Of a stretch of 64,000 bases of DNA, positions 6,583 to 15,463 are shown one piece after another. The notes under the pieces were generated by a model, which saw nothing but the letters and a program-made list of their open reading frames with translations, did no database searches and was not told where the DNA came from. This DNA comes from CAIQJJ01 sp964606085 (lineage in GTDB: Bacteria > Chloroflexota > Anaerolineae > Anaerolineales > UBA4823): positions 1-64,000 of the forward strand of contig CAZSFD010000010.1 in NCBI GenBank assembly GCA_964606085.1, in the 5' to 3' direction. A program made the position numbers and the translations under genes. Position 1 is the first letter of the stretch, and each line of letters starts with the position of its first letter.

Positions 6583-7602
6583 TTATGCTACTTCGATATC
6601 AGAATCTTTTTTTAGCCAATCAACTTGATTGGCTAACTTACCCAAATGAGGTACATCTTCACCGGTTGTTGGAAGGGCTTTGATGTATCTCTCAAATCTC
6701 GTCCAGCCAGGCCCAGGTATAAGTCCATCGTCATCCCTCCGTACCAGTATTTCCTGCGCCAACAGGGGTTGGATGGCGAGAAAACGGAACTTCGTTTCTT
6801 CATCTTTGGATGTTCCAATCCCCTTTGCTTGGAGTAATTTTGAACCTTCTACGTCTGTTGACAAATCTCGAAATAATTTTGTGGTAGTAAACGACACGGA
6901 GACATCAAGGGTAAGCCAATGCATGATAAATTGGTGCAATGGATCATAGTTGAGATAAACAATTGGCAAGTCTATCCAGAAACGATCACTTTCGGGATCG
7001 AGCGGAGAAACTGTATGACGAATGCAGCGCGGCTCTTTCGCCAGCAAATAAAATAACCGGGCTGGCGTTCCAAGAAGGCTGGCAGCTAACTGCATGGCCG
7101 CATTGAGAATATTGTTACCCCCGGTCAGATTGATCCATATCTCATGCCCTTGCTTTCCTGGGGGTTTGGCAGCAGCTAACACTTGCGCCACGCGTTCAAA
7201 AGCCAGGATGGGTTGATCCAAAGGAATATCGCACCAATAAAGTTCGATTGGTAGTAACCTGCCGTCTCTTTGTCGGGCCAAAGGCTTTAGTTCTTTTTGT
7301 AGAATACCACGTAAGACTCGTGGTATAGACTGAGAAGGCTGCTCTCTTGTTGACATTTGGCGAGAATGATTATCGAAATACCGATTGCATTTTCTTATGC
7401 CCTTCCTGATTTCATCCGTCGTGAACAGCACCAATGCCTGGGCATGCCCTCGATGTTCGTCAGGATGCCCAACCTCGCCAGATAACCCAAACATGCGTCG
7501 AAAAGCATCTCCTCCCGATTGTTTACAATCAGCCATATAAGAAAAAGCTGATGTAACCGCTCCAATTGATTCACCGAGACCCATAAAGTGATAAATTCCC
7601 AT
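6583..7602 (-). CDS. CARF-domain protein with unassigned C-terminus
   Basis: 339 residues. The N-terminal half is CARF-like: a first strand and loop in IYHFMGLGESIGAVTSAF, then the diagnostic INLTGGNNILNAAMQLAASLLG (about 158-180), where the TGG turn binds cyclic oligoadenylate in CARF proteins. The C-terminal third (about 215-339) looks like a winged-helix region but shows no HEPN R-x4-6-H motif, PD-(D/E)XK or membrane segments. It could therefore be a sensor-regulator or a ring nuclease, not a Csx1/Csm6 RNase. It follows cmr6 by 34 bp in the same operon. This stretch is visibly richer in A+T than the flanking chromosome. Confidence 0.7.
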   Translation of the reverse strand: MGIYHFMGLGESIGAVTSAFSYMADCKQSGGDAFRRMFGLSGEVGHPDEHRGHAQALVLFTTDEIRKGIRKCNRYFDNHSRQMSTREQPSQSIPRVLRGILQKELKPLARQRDGRLLPIELYWCDIPLDQPILAFERVAQVLAAAKPPGKQGHEIWINLTGGNNILNAAMQLAASLLGTPARLFYLLAKEPRCIRHTVSPLDPESDRFWIDLPIVYLNYDPLHQFIMHWLTLDVSVSFTTTKLFRDLSTDVEGSKLLQAKGIGTSKDEETKFRFLAIQPLLAQEILVRRDDDGLIPGPGWTRFERYIKALPTTGEDVPHLGKLANQVDWLKKDSDIEVA

Positions 7603-7636
7603 AACGCATCTCTATTGACTAAAAGCTGATCATAGA

Positions 7637-8920
7637 TTAATTATCATCATCGTTTTGTCTTCGGTTTAATGCAGCCATGAATTGTTTGGAAAAATCCGAA
7701 GGTTTTTCTGGTATTTCGGGGATATCATTAGTCGGCGTAGATGGTTCTTCATCTGTTGCGCCTGGGTAGGGCGTGGCATTAATTTCAAAAGTTCGTCGAG
7801 TTGTTGGGGTGCCAAACAATCCCATTCCGCTTGATGTTTTTCCACCAATCCCATACTCTGACAAGCCTAGTTGCAGCCATTTCCACGCTACCTCTACTAA
7901 TTTTGCACTAGTGTCCGAGCGTGGATTGATAGCAAACAGAAAATCCGTACCTTCTTCTACTGCCAGGTAAGGAACCGGTTGCGGGTCCTGACTGTCACCT
8001 GGCCACTGCTCTTTGTTGTAGTATTTTGGAAAGTGTGGATTCATGATTTCGGTAACGATAAGCGGCGAGTTTTTGGGAATTGCGTCATAGAAAACCACGC
8101 CGCCCGACTGACCAAGACAGCCGAAAACCGCCCGGACGCACTGAAAATCAGCATTTAGTGAAACATCCAAAGCCGACAATTTGCTGATTTTCCCCTTAAC
8201 CAGAGGGTCTTTTTTGAGCTTTTTCAGGCACTCTTCAATCGCATCAAGCCGTTTGGGATCACCATCTCTTCCGATAGGCGCTTCAATCAGCGCGTCCAGA
8301 AGATTCAATGGAGTAGGTTCCCGTCGCCCATTTTCTGGTTTGCGTTTCCTGAACTCGTCATAATCTACGGTGGGAATTCCCCATTTCGCCGCTAACTCAT
8401 AGAGCGCAGCCGCCCGTGTCAGGCCTTTGAGTGCGCTGCCAGGAATATAAGGAAAGCCATAGTTTCGATGCAGGGTCAGCCCCATCTCTAACGTTCCCTT
8501 GCCCCCTAAGCCAATCACCAGACGCGAGCGAGAGCGGATGAGAATCCATTTTCCAACCAATTGTTCCCAACGCTTACGGAATGCCTGAAATAAATCTTTA
8601 TCCAGGCACCGGTCAGGTTGCAAACGAGCATCTAACCATTCCACATTACGAGGGGCAGAAGGTGCAGTTGAAAGCCAATGTCCTTTTGCCTCGCTACCCG
8701 TTGCGGTTCGATTTTGCCATTGATTCTGCCTTCTTTCTTGTATAAGAAAACCCAAATCCCAGGCAATTTTATTTTGATCGTTTTTGTATGTTTTCCACGG
8801 TTGGTATTTATCGAGGAGCAAACTCAAATTTTTGCAGGAGGCTATCTGCTCCGCCAAAGCATTTGTATCTTGCGGCAAGGCACGAACATTAGGTGCAGGA
8901 GAATTACGATCTGGCATCAT
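7637..8920 (-). CDS. cmr6: Type III-B effector subunit Cmr6 (RAMP, Cas7-like)
   Basis: 427 residues. The conserved core RSRLVIGLGGKGTLEMGLTL leads into YGFPYIPGSALKGLTRAAAL, the RAMP signature of Cmr6. A second glycine loop, GIGGKTSSGMGLFG, lies near residue 370. Cmr6 caps the Cmr4 filament near the 3' end of the crRNA in the Cmr complex. The start overlaps the cmr5 stop (ATGA). Residues about 395-427 are a polar tail ending in NRRQNDDDN. At 427 residues it is longer than many Cmr6 proteins, the excess being at both ends. Confidence 0.88.
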   Translation of the reverse strand: MMPDRNSPAPNVRALPQDTNALAEQIASCKNLSLLLDKYQPWKTYKNDQNKIAWDLGFLIQERRQNQWQNRTATGSEAKGHWLSTAPSAPRNVEWLDARLQPDRCLDKDLFQAFRKRWEQLVGKWILIRSRSRLVIGLGGKGTLEMGLTLHRNYGFPYIPGSALKGLTRAAALYELAAKWGIPTVDYDEFRKRKPENGRREPTPLNLLDALIEAPIGRDGDPKRLDAIEECLKKLKKDPLVKGKISKLSALDVSLNADFQCVRAVFGCLGQSGGVVFYDAIPKNSPLIVTEIMNPHFPKYYNKEQWPGDSQDPQPVPYLAVEEGTDFLFAINPRSDTSAKLVEVAWKWLQLGLSEYGIGGKTSSGMGLFGTPTTRRTFEINATPYPGATDEEPSTPTNDIPEIPEKPSDFSKQFMAALNRRQNDDDN

Positions 8921-9318
8921 TGGCTTTCTCCTTCTTCATCGGCCCATCCTTGGGCTTCGGCAAAACGACGCAACCAGAGCGAATAGGCGATAGCCTCAGT
9001 CGTTGCTTGGCGATAGGTATCGCTTCGTTGTCTTACCAACCAACCCAGGAAATCTGATGCTTCTGTACCTGTCACATTCACGATACGATAGTTGAGCCAT
9101 TGACCTATATGGTTATACAAAACCGTATGATAATCGTCGCTATCGCCTTTTCCTTTCGCTTTCAAAAAAGCTAATGTTTGACCCAAGCCATTGGTTTGGA
9201 GCATGGCTGGCAAACCACGAGCCAGGCTGCCATATTTCTTCTCATCCTTGTTTACCCTATTAATCTTGTCCCAGGCATCAGAAGCACGTTCTTGTTCGAG
9301 CGTTTTACGCGTACTCAT
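8917..9318 (-). CDS. cmr5: Type III-B small subunit Cmr5 (Cas11)
   Basis: 133 residues from ATG at 9318, preferred over an upstream GTG because GGAGGTG sits at the right distance. The protein is all-helical with STRKTLEQERASDAWDKI at the N-terminus, KKYGSLARGLPAMLQTNGLG (the family's conserved GLP..L..NGL pattern) and a YRQATTEAIAYSLWLRRFAE helix at the end. Cmr5 subunits line the target-RNA channel of the complex. It sits 14 bp after cmr4 and overlaps cmr6 by four bases. Confidence 0.9.
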   Translation of the reverse strand: MSTRKTLEQERASDAWDKINRVNKDEKKYGSLARGLPAMLQTNGLGQTLAFLKAKGKGDSDDYHTVLYNHIGQWLNYRIVNVTGTEASDFLGWLVRQRSDTYRQATTEAIAYSLWLRRFAEAQGWADEEGESQ

Positions 9319-9332
9319 CTTTACACCTCCGT

Positions 9333-10283
9333 TTATGACCATTTCAGGCCAACAATACCGCGCCCAACGGTCTCGTCGCCGCCAAGTTGCAAGCGGGATT
9401 GAAGGCTATTTTGAACAAAGTCCAAAACTGCCTTGGCCTGTCCATCAGGGTTTGATTTTATTTCGGCCCAGTCAGTTGGGAATTGATCCTGGTCAATGCG
9501 TAAGCGGGTAGCGCGCACCGGGGCGTAGAGCAGTGTGTCAACTGGCAAATGTTCTTCCGTCCACAAAGCACCATGGGCAACGGTCTTGGTGTCTGGTTCA
9601 AGGCGAATACGGGTCAACACTTCGGTCGCATGGGTCACGAAATCGCGGAAATCATCATCGGGCAGAATCACCAACTTTTCCTGAATTTGCGTTTTCCAAT
9701 ACCCATCCAACGCATCAGGTAGCAAAGCTGACAATCCTTTCGCCACTTCAGTGATGATATTTTTATTTTCTGTTGTTGGATCACCCAATTTCTCGTAAGT
9801 AAACTCTTCTAAGACGATCTGATTTCTCCGATCATCAAGGACAACCCCATGTGTGGCATAACACTGGGATTGCTGCGGAGGGGTGTCAGGCAATGGTGGA
9901 ACAATTAGCCCCATATTTACCGCTTCCCGTTGCCAACGACGCAAAGCCAACAGGCTGGTCGTCCAGGCAAACACGCCTTTGAGCGAGCGCACCGGGAAAA
10001 GCAAAATGCGCGCGTCACCTGGTGCAAAGGCCCCGGCATGATCATCAGCGTGTTGCCAATCTGGGCCAAAAACGGCGCGGTGCTTTTTTCGTTCTTCGCT
10101 GTCGGCATCGCCTTCGGGAATTTCACTTCGCAAGGCACCCTTCAGCCCACTGGCCTGAACAATCGGGTAGCCAGTGCTGCGTTCTCTTTGAATGGGAAGG
10201 TCTACTGCTCCTAATCCAAATCCAGCCCCAGCATGAAGTGGGGTTTCAGTGTAAAGGTACAACATACGCGATTTGAGATACAT
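9333..10283 (-). CDS. cmr4: Type III-B backbone subunit Cmr4 (Cas7), target RNA nuclease
   Basis: 316 residues. Cmr4 landmarks: LYLYTETPLHAGAGFGLGAV, then DLPIQRERSTGYPIVQASGL and KGALRSEI, then ARILLFPVRSLKGVFAWTTS, and a C-terminal GGDETVGRGIVGL. Repeated Cmr4 copies form the backbone that carries crRNA and cut target RNA at 6-nt intervals in characterised Cmr complexes. The ribosome-binding site (AGGAGGA) lies inside the 3' end of cmr3, so the two genes are translationally coupled. Confidence 0.92.
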   Translation of the reverse strand: MYLKSRMLYLYTETPLHAGAGFGLGAVDLPIQRERSTGYPIVQASGLKGALRSEIPEGDADSEERKKHRAVFGPDWQHADDHAGAFAPGDARILLFPVRSLKGVFAWTTSLLALRRWQREAVNMGLIVPPLPDTPPQQSQCYATHGVVLDDRRNQIVLEEFTYEKLGDPTTENKNIITEVAKGLSALLPDALDGYWKTQIQEKLVILPDDDFRDFVTHATEVLTRIRLEPDTKTVAHGALWTEEHLPVDTLLYAPVRATRLRIDQDQFPTDWAEIKSNPDGQAKAVLDFVQNSLQSRLQLGGDETVGRGIVGLKWS

Positions 10284-10284
10284 T

Positions 10285-11502
10285 TCATCCTCCTGATGAT
10301 GTTGACTGGTTTTCCAACCAGTCCCATTTACCTAGCACTGCTTGGCCAAAACCCATCCGGTCAAGCGGTATAACATATGGTTGTTTCTCTGGATTGATAA
10401 ACCAGCTAAACTCAGACTCTTCTTGTGGTAATTGTGTAAAAGCTTTGATTGGTTTTTGAAGTGGTTTTTCCAATTCAAAATAATACACACTACCTGGTGG
10501 TACATAAGCCCACATGGCTTTGTGTTTATGTTGATCATTGGCCATATTCCACCCACCCAGGTGGAGCGGGCGACCCAGGGCAACAGAAATCAATTTGGCA
10601 GGTTGTCCCCAAATCTTCTCCCAATCTCCATCTACAGGCTGCCATCCGCTGTTGAAGTATGCGGGGGTCAAAAGTAAGAGCTTGATCTTCGTTTGTCCTT
10701 CATCCATGCTTTCTGGAATGGTAACATTTTCCGCAGCTACAACCCGGTAATGTCCAGAGCGAGCTTCACCGCCTAAAGCTAACCAACCAGCATCCGCTGG
10801 TAAATCAAAGCCATCTAACCAGACTAGCAATCCCGTGTCACAATCTTCATCATCGCGAGCGCGGGTAAACCAGGCGTTATAGAGCATTTGTTGTTCTGGG
10901 CGGCGGTGGTTGTAGTCCAATGTAATCCCCAAACGCGGTTCCGGTATAAAAAGATTGTGTTCAGCAAGTCCGCCAAATAGGTGTCCATCCAGATATTCTT
11001 TTAATGATGCGTCGGTCATCCAACAGTTTTCTTCCACTCCAGTTACTTGACTGTTGGTGGGAGGCCATAAGGGATGTAATGTAGTTGCCCAATTCGAATC
11101 AGCGATAATTTTCCTTGTTTGGCTGGGTTTGTAGGTGTCGAAGGTATATAAATCGTGTTCTGGTTCTGGCACATAAGCATCAGCAGGTAGAGGGTAGAGG
11201 CGCTCAATCTTGCCATCAACAAGGCGGCGCGCCAGGAAAGGGCCCTTGACCTTAAATTGTTTCCCCAGATTAGCAGGTGTGCCAATCTGTTCGACAATAT
11301 CAGCCACGCCAGTTCCATTATTGTTTTTGTAATCTTTCCAGGCCACATGGCTTGCGCCGAGAACGAGAGAACGCAGAGCGCCAGTAATTGTGGCTGGCGA
11401 CGGCGGGAAGAAACTACGAGCGGTATGGCCTTCTCCGGCCGCATAGGGTTTGGCATTGCGGAAAAACCAAACATCGGTGGGTTGAATGAATATCCAGGTC
11501 AT
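10285..11502 (-). CDS. cmr3: Type III-B effector subunit Cmr3 (Cas5-like)
   Basis: 405 residues from ATG at 11502, which has AAGGAGGAGGCGA upstream and overlaps the cas10 stop (ATGA); an earlier in-frame start at 11544 would lie inside cas10. The N-terminus IQPTDVWFFRNAKPYAAGEG and the SFFPPSPATITGALRSLVLG stretch are typical of Cmr3. Cmr3 binds the 5' tag of the crRNA and contacts Cas10. The C-terminal half contains LLTPAYFNSGWQPVDG and the final VLGKWDWLENQ. Confidence 0.9.
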   Translation of the reverse strand: MTWIFIQPTDVWFFRNAKPYAAGEGHTARSFFPPSPATITGALRSLVLGASHVAWKDYKNNNGTGVADIVEQIGTPANLGKQFKVKGPFLARRLVDGKIERLYPLPADAYVPEPEHDLYTFDTYKPSQTRKIIADSNWATTLHPLWPPTNSQVTGVEENCWMTDASLKEYLDGHLFGGLAEHNLFIPEPRLGITLDYNHRRPEQQMLYNAWFTRARDDEDCDTGLLVWLDGFDLPADAGWLALGGEARSGHYRVVAAENVTIPESMDEGQTKIKLLLLTPAYFNSGWQPVDGDWEKIWGQPAKLISVALGRPLHLGGWNMANDQHKHKAMWAYVPPGSVYYFELEKPLQKPIKAFTQLPQEESEFSWFINPEKQPYVIPLDRMGFGQAVLGKWDWLENQSTSSGG

Positions 11503-13402
11503 TCGCCTCCTCCTTGAGCTAAAAAGCGGGCGACCAACAGCCATTGCGCCATTTGCTCTGTACTACTGATTACTTCCCTTCCAATTTTTAGGTCGGGAAG
11601 TGCGTTTGCTAACTCAGCCAATGATGCAGCAATTTGCTTATGTTCTTCGGCATTATCCCATTTCGGATTACGATGCCGTTTGAGCAGGCGTTCTAACTCT
11701 TTCTGTTGCGCTTCAATAGGTGTTCCAGCCAGCGCACCAGCTTCTTCCCACACTTCATGAGCAAACTTTGCAGCTAGAAAATCTTGAAGCATCAGTTCAC
11801 GCACCCAATCAATTGGGTCACGTAGATATTCTGTTGCTGTCCACCAGCGCCGCCGGGCGATTTTGTCTTCGCCAGATCGCCTGAGCGTTTTGACCACAAA
11901 GGCATTTTTAAAGGTATCGATGCCCTTTGCAGTTTTTTCGGCTTCACGAGCGAACTGAAGGCTTCCCTCTAGCGGTTGAATGTGGTGGACGATAGCAATC
12001 CCACTGCTGGCATGTTGATCAGATTTTCCTATTCCTTGAAGTTTTTTTTCAAACAAGGAACGCAACTGATCGGCAACTTGAAGGGAACAATCCATCGGCA
12101 TTAGCGCAAGCGCATCATCGCCGCCTGAATAAATTAGACGGCCAGGGTGATCATCTTCGACAATTCGGCGCATTTCTCGAGCAGCTTCTGCCAGTGCCCG
12201 ACTGATCTGCTGGTGCTCTGTCAAACTTTCAGCCTGGCTGATGAGCTTGCCCATATTATCGCCATCCATTTTAAGAACAGCGTAGTAACTCCATGGCGAT
12301 GAAATGCCAATCTGAGTGTTTTTTTCTGCCAACTCCTTGACCGTTTTCAATAATTTACCGAGCGTCCCGCTACTTGAAGCGATAGCGCTAATCTGCTTCC
12401 GTTCACTTATTGAAAGTGATCTGAAATCTTTTCCTATTGTTTCGGCGACTTGCTCTGGGGTAAAGAAAGCCCGATAAAAATAATCACCATCGTAGCGAAG
12501 AAAACGTTCTTTTTGTGGGTGGTTTTCGGTTAACTCGTTGAGATATGGGTATGTTTCTGGCGATTTGTTGGGCTGTAACCCAATGGCATCTAGTTCATCC
12601 AGGTGCGCCAAAATTGCATCACCAAGATCGTTCCAGTGTCGCAGCAAAACCGAGCGGAAATCTGCTGAAGCGATACTGCTGGTTGATGGAAAGCGTTCCA
12701 CATCCAGACCTGGTATCTTGGCGAAGGGTGCAAAACGTTTGACCATGCACACGGCGCATAATCGTTCAGAACTACGCAGGGTAGACGCACTGATACCAGA
12801 AGCGGTGCGCAGTGGCTTCCAAAATTCATCCCGCTCATCCAACGCTGAACGAATTCCACAGAGTGTACNNNNNNNNNNTTTCGTCCTGGCTGTGGTCGCA
12901 GCGGATATTGACGTAAATTTTTGCGCGCTTCCAAAGCAATACCTGCTTCTTGATAAGCCGAACCATAATTTTCCTGGCAACCATCCCATGGGTTGACCAC
13001 CCAATAAATTTCTAGCCATTCGTCGATTTGCTCCTCCCATTTCTTTAACCACTCAGATGTCATGAGTCGTGAGCGTAGCCAGTGATGAATAGTGCCTGCA
13101 ATGTTTTTAGTCCAACTCTGCTTGGCCGCTGTTGCCATTGACTTGGCCACAGATTCACCTATGCCACGAGGGGCCACAATAACCATACGATTTGGCAAGC
13201 TATCTGGCCAATGACCATCAACTTTGGGAGGGTATATGGCTGCACCACCATTGCCCAATGCTGCATCCATAGATGTTTGGGCGAGGACGCAAAGCATCTG
13301 ACTGCTGGCCGCTAGGTCTTGAGTGCGCCGGGCAGTCTCGATGAAAGATTGCACTGGCCCAAGCGAAAAAATTACAATGTCTTTAGGTTCGTTCTGACTC
13401 AT
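11499..13402 (-). CDS. cas10: Cas10/Cmr2, cyclic oligoadenylate synthase subunit (interrupted by an assembly gap)
   Basis: The N-terminal part (13402 to the gap) starts directly at DIVIFSLGPVQSFIETARRTQD, so no N-terminal HD nuclease domain precedes it. The C-terminal part carries the palm cyclase motif YSGGDDALAL (GGDD encoded at 12114-12125). The two parts are in different frames across ten Ns. If the gap stands for two bases, the junction reads GRKCTLCGIRSAL, restoring the family's zinc-binding CxxC, and the gene becomes 1896 nt (631 residues), an exact multiple of three. I therefore regard it as intact. It should make cyclic oligoadenylates when target RNA is bound, feeding the CARF, SAVED and Csx3 proteins nearby. 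It starts 11 bp after cmr1 with AAGGAGC upstream. Confidence 0.88.
12869..12878. other. Assembly gap (10 N) within cas10
   Basis: Exactly ten Ns, a fixed-length scaffolding gap. On the coding strand the left flank ends CCAGGACGAAA and the right flank begins GTACACTCTGTGG. Replacing the Ns by two bases joins the frames and completes a KCTLCG motif. Confidence 0.9.
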
Positions 13403-13413
13403 GGAAGCTCCTT

Positions 13414-14367
13414 TTACCAGACAAACTCGCCGTGATAATCGCTCTTACATGCGGCAAGCAAATCCTGACGTTTTACTACCCCGGTCTTTCCTCCCGCAGA
13501 AGGTATCGTCTCGAAGTTCGTCAGAACCAGGTGAAAGCCTTTTTCACTACGAGCGATATGCACATGCAGAGGAGACGCCCAGCGTTTTGGAGTTCTATGA
13601 TTATCCGCATATCCATAAGCCACATCGTCTGCCAGGCCGTGGCTGCGTAGCTTTTCATTCCAAAAGCGCTTCATGGCTTTTTCGTAATCTGAATCTAGCG
13701 CTTCCCGGCAGACCAAAACCTGCGTCTGCCTTTTGACAAAAGCAGGAAAACCTGGAATTGGTGCAACACCGGTAGGTACAGATTTCAAAGCCCAGCCCAC
13801 TGAATTTCGCATTTGGTTTACCAATTCTTCGCCATCTTTGGGTAATAATGGGTAGATCGCTTGAGAGAAACCATTGGGTAGATTTTCACTATTTGAGGTT
13901 GCCTTGGCTACTCGCAGGCTGCCAAAACCACGCCTGGACCGCCGCCCGATGCCGCCCAAATTAACCCATAAGATCAACGCCGCCAACGCATCATCGGGAA
14001 TTTCCAAATGGCCGGGCCTTGCAATGAGATTCAAGATAATTTCCTGATGAGTTTTCCCATTCCAAAACGCCTGACTCGTGAATATTTTGCTATGGGGCAC
14101 AACCAGCCGAGGTTGTTTTTCGAGGGGTTGCCCAGTTGCGGGAAATACTCTTACGTTTACCAGCGACCCAACTTTTGTATCTCCAAAAACTCGCCCTTCT
14201 GCTGAACGAAGTTCTTCTTCAGAAGAAATTCCTGATCCCCGCAAAGTCCTCAGCCAGTAGCGAAGCTGCCCGCGAAATGGTTGTGCACGTAGTAGCGGCG
14301 GCTCAGGGGTTGCTCCTCCCAAAAACATTGGCGTCACCATCTCTAAAGTGACTCGTAATTCTTTCAT
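13414..14367 (-). CDS. cmr1: Type III-B effector subunit Cmr1 (RAMP, Cas7-like)
   Basis: 317 residues from ATG at 14367; GGGAGAGTG lies just upstream. An in-frame GTG at 14445 with a strong AGGAGG would give 343 residues, but the extra 26 have no conserved character, and that AGGAGG also serves a short leader frame. The N-terminus LRVTLEMVTPMFLGGATPEP and RAQPFRGQLRYWLRTLRG are classic Cmr1, as is the glycine-rich GGIGRRSRRGFGSLRV loop near residue 145. Cmr1 sits at the 3' crRNA end of the Cmr complex. It is the first cmr gene of the operon. Confidence 0.9.
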   Translation of the reverse strand: MKELRVTLEMVTPMFLGGATPEPPLLRAQPFRGQLRYWLRTLRGSGISSEEELRSAEGRVFGDTKVGSLVNVRVFPATGQPLEKQPRLVVPHSKIFTSQAFWNGKTHQEIILNLIARPGHLEIPDDALAALILWVNLGGIGRRSRRGFGSLRVAKATSNSENLPNGFSQAIYPLLPKDGEELVNQMRNSVGWALKSVPTGVAPIPGFPAFVKRQTQVLVCREALDSDYEKAMKRFWNEKLRSHGLADDVAYGYADNHRTPKRWASPLHVHIARSEKGFHLVLTNFETIPSAGGKTGVVKRQDLLAACKSDYHGEFVW

Positions 14368-14369
14368 GC

Positions 14370-14438
14370 TCACTCTCCCTTCTCCCAAACGGATTGAACT
14401 CGAATCCACGCCCCCCTGTTCGGGGAAATCATGTTCAT
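14370..14438 (-). CDS. Possible 22-residue leader peptide upstream of cmr1
   Basis: ATG at 14438 lies 7 nt after an excellent AGGAGGTGA site. The frame (starting MNMISPNRGAWIRV) runs 22 codons to a TGA two bases before the preferred cmr1 ATG. Termination so close to the cmr1 start would allow reinitiation, coupling cmr1 translation to the leader. Alternatively the same ribosome-binding site drives a longer Cmr1 from GTG at 14445. Sequence alone cannot choose between them. Confidence 0.35.
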   Translation of the reverse strand: MNMISPNRGAWIRVQSVWEKGE

Positions 14439-14546
14439 CGGTCACCTCCTGACCTTATCATCTTACATTATTATCCATCTCTTATCATCCCCCACGCCTC
14501 GGACATCTCTCCCCCGTGGCACGGGTGACAGACGGGTAGTTTTGCG

Positions 14547-15428
14547 TTACACTTCTTCTAAGCCTCGCAAAAATGGGCCGAAACGTTCTTTCAAAAAGGC
14601 TACGTCCAGTTGTTCGCCGGCGGCGGTGTGGTTCCAGACCTCGCTGCAGCGGTTGAGGATGTGTTCGCGGTGCGTGTCGAGGGTGCTGATGGCGATGCTG
14701 AGGTGATCGGCGGCTTCCTGGCGGCTGGCGTAGCGCACCAGGGCGTTGAGGGCGTCACGCTGACGCGGTGTGAGTGTATCCCACACCTGGCGGCAGCGGG
14801 TGCGCTCGGCATTGTCCAGCCAGGATGGCGGCGATTCGATGCGCTGCAAAGGCGTGCTGCTCAAGAGCGGGGCCAAGCCGGGGAAATAGGACGCCCACGG
14901 CACGAAGGGGACTGAGATCAGGCGCGTGCCGCCCGTTTCGGGGGCGTGCATGATCTGACCGTCGCGGGCTTGTTCGGTTAGTTCGGGTGTGGTGTAGATG
15001 TGCCAGACGCGGTCGGCGGGTGTAAGGTAACGCATGGCGGCCTCCAGGGCCAGCAAGGCCATGATACGCCTCCCACCGCTCAGGCTGAGATGGATGCAGC
15101 AGTCCTGCTTTTTGAGTTCGCTGATCAGTTCGTGGAAAGTTTTGTGGACGGCATCCAACTGCGTGGGCGTGAAGGCCTCGTCTACGGGGAAATCTTCCTG
15201 GGTGCGCACGGGTACGCCGCGCAGGTGACAGGCCCGCCCGGCATAGCGATCACCGACGAATTCCCCCATCAGACGGCGATAGGCCTGGTAATAACGCGGG
15301 TTGGATGCCAGGTAAACGAGGATCACCTGGTCAATTGGCTCTCCCCGCGCCAATAATAGATCGAGTGTGAAGGTGATGATTTGGGGCTGTCCGCCCAGGG
15401 TGGCTACCAGAGAAGCTTTCTCACGCAT
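14547..15428 (-). CDS. CARF (NE0113-like)-LuxR-type HTH fusion, putative cOA-responsive regulator
   Basis: 293 residues from ATG at 15428 (GGAAAAGGTC upstream; a TTG at 15440 is less likely). The N-terminal domain (about 1-160) matches the Cas_NE0113 type of CARF: SLVATLGGQPQIITFTLDLL, and LSLSGGRRIMALLALEAAM, then DRVWHIYT. The C-terminal part (about 215-270) is a LuxR/GerE-like helix-turn-helix: LTPRQRDALNALV, then SRQEAADHLSIAISTLDTHR. CARF-HTH proteins are thought to couple cyclic oligoadenylate level to transcription. It lies 102 bp upstream of the cmr operon on the same strand and is divergent from the Csx3 fusion across 35 bp, so both are candidate targets. Confidence 0.78.
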   Translation of the reverse strand: MREKASLVATLGGQPQIITFTLDLLLARGEPIDQVILVYLASNPRYYQAYRRLMGEFVGDRYAGRACHLRGVPVRTQEDFPVDEAFTPTQLDAVHKTFHELISELKKQDCCIHLSLSGGRRIMALLALEAAMRYLTPADRVWHIYTTPELTEQARDGQIMHAPETGGTRLISVPFVPWASYFPGLAPLLSSTPLQRIESPPSWLDNAERTRCRQVWDTLTPRQRDALNALVRYASRQEAADHLSIAISTLDTHREHILNRCSEVWNHTAAGEQLDVAFLKERFGPFLRGLEEV

Positions 15429-15463
15429 GACCTTTTCCAAAATTTTCTAAAACGGAGTATTTC

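Noticed and set aside
11499..13402. cas10 as a frameshifted pseudogene
   Set aside because: The frame change coincides with the N gap, and two bases restore the conserved zinc motif and codon number.
14398..14416. Second attachment site matching the tRNA-fMet 3' end (CGAATCCAC)
   Set aside because: Only about ten bases match, in the opposite orientation to a direct repeat, within the cmr1 leader.
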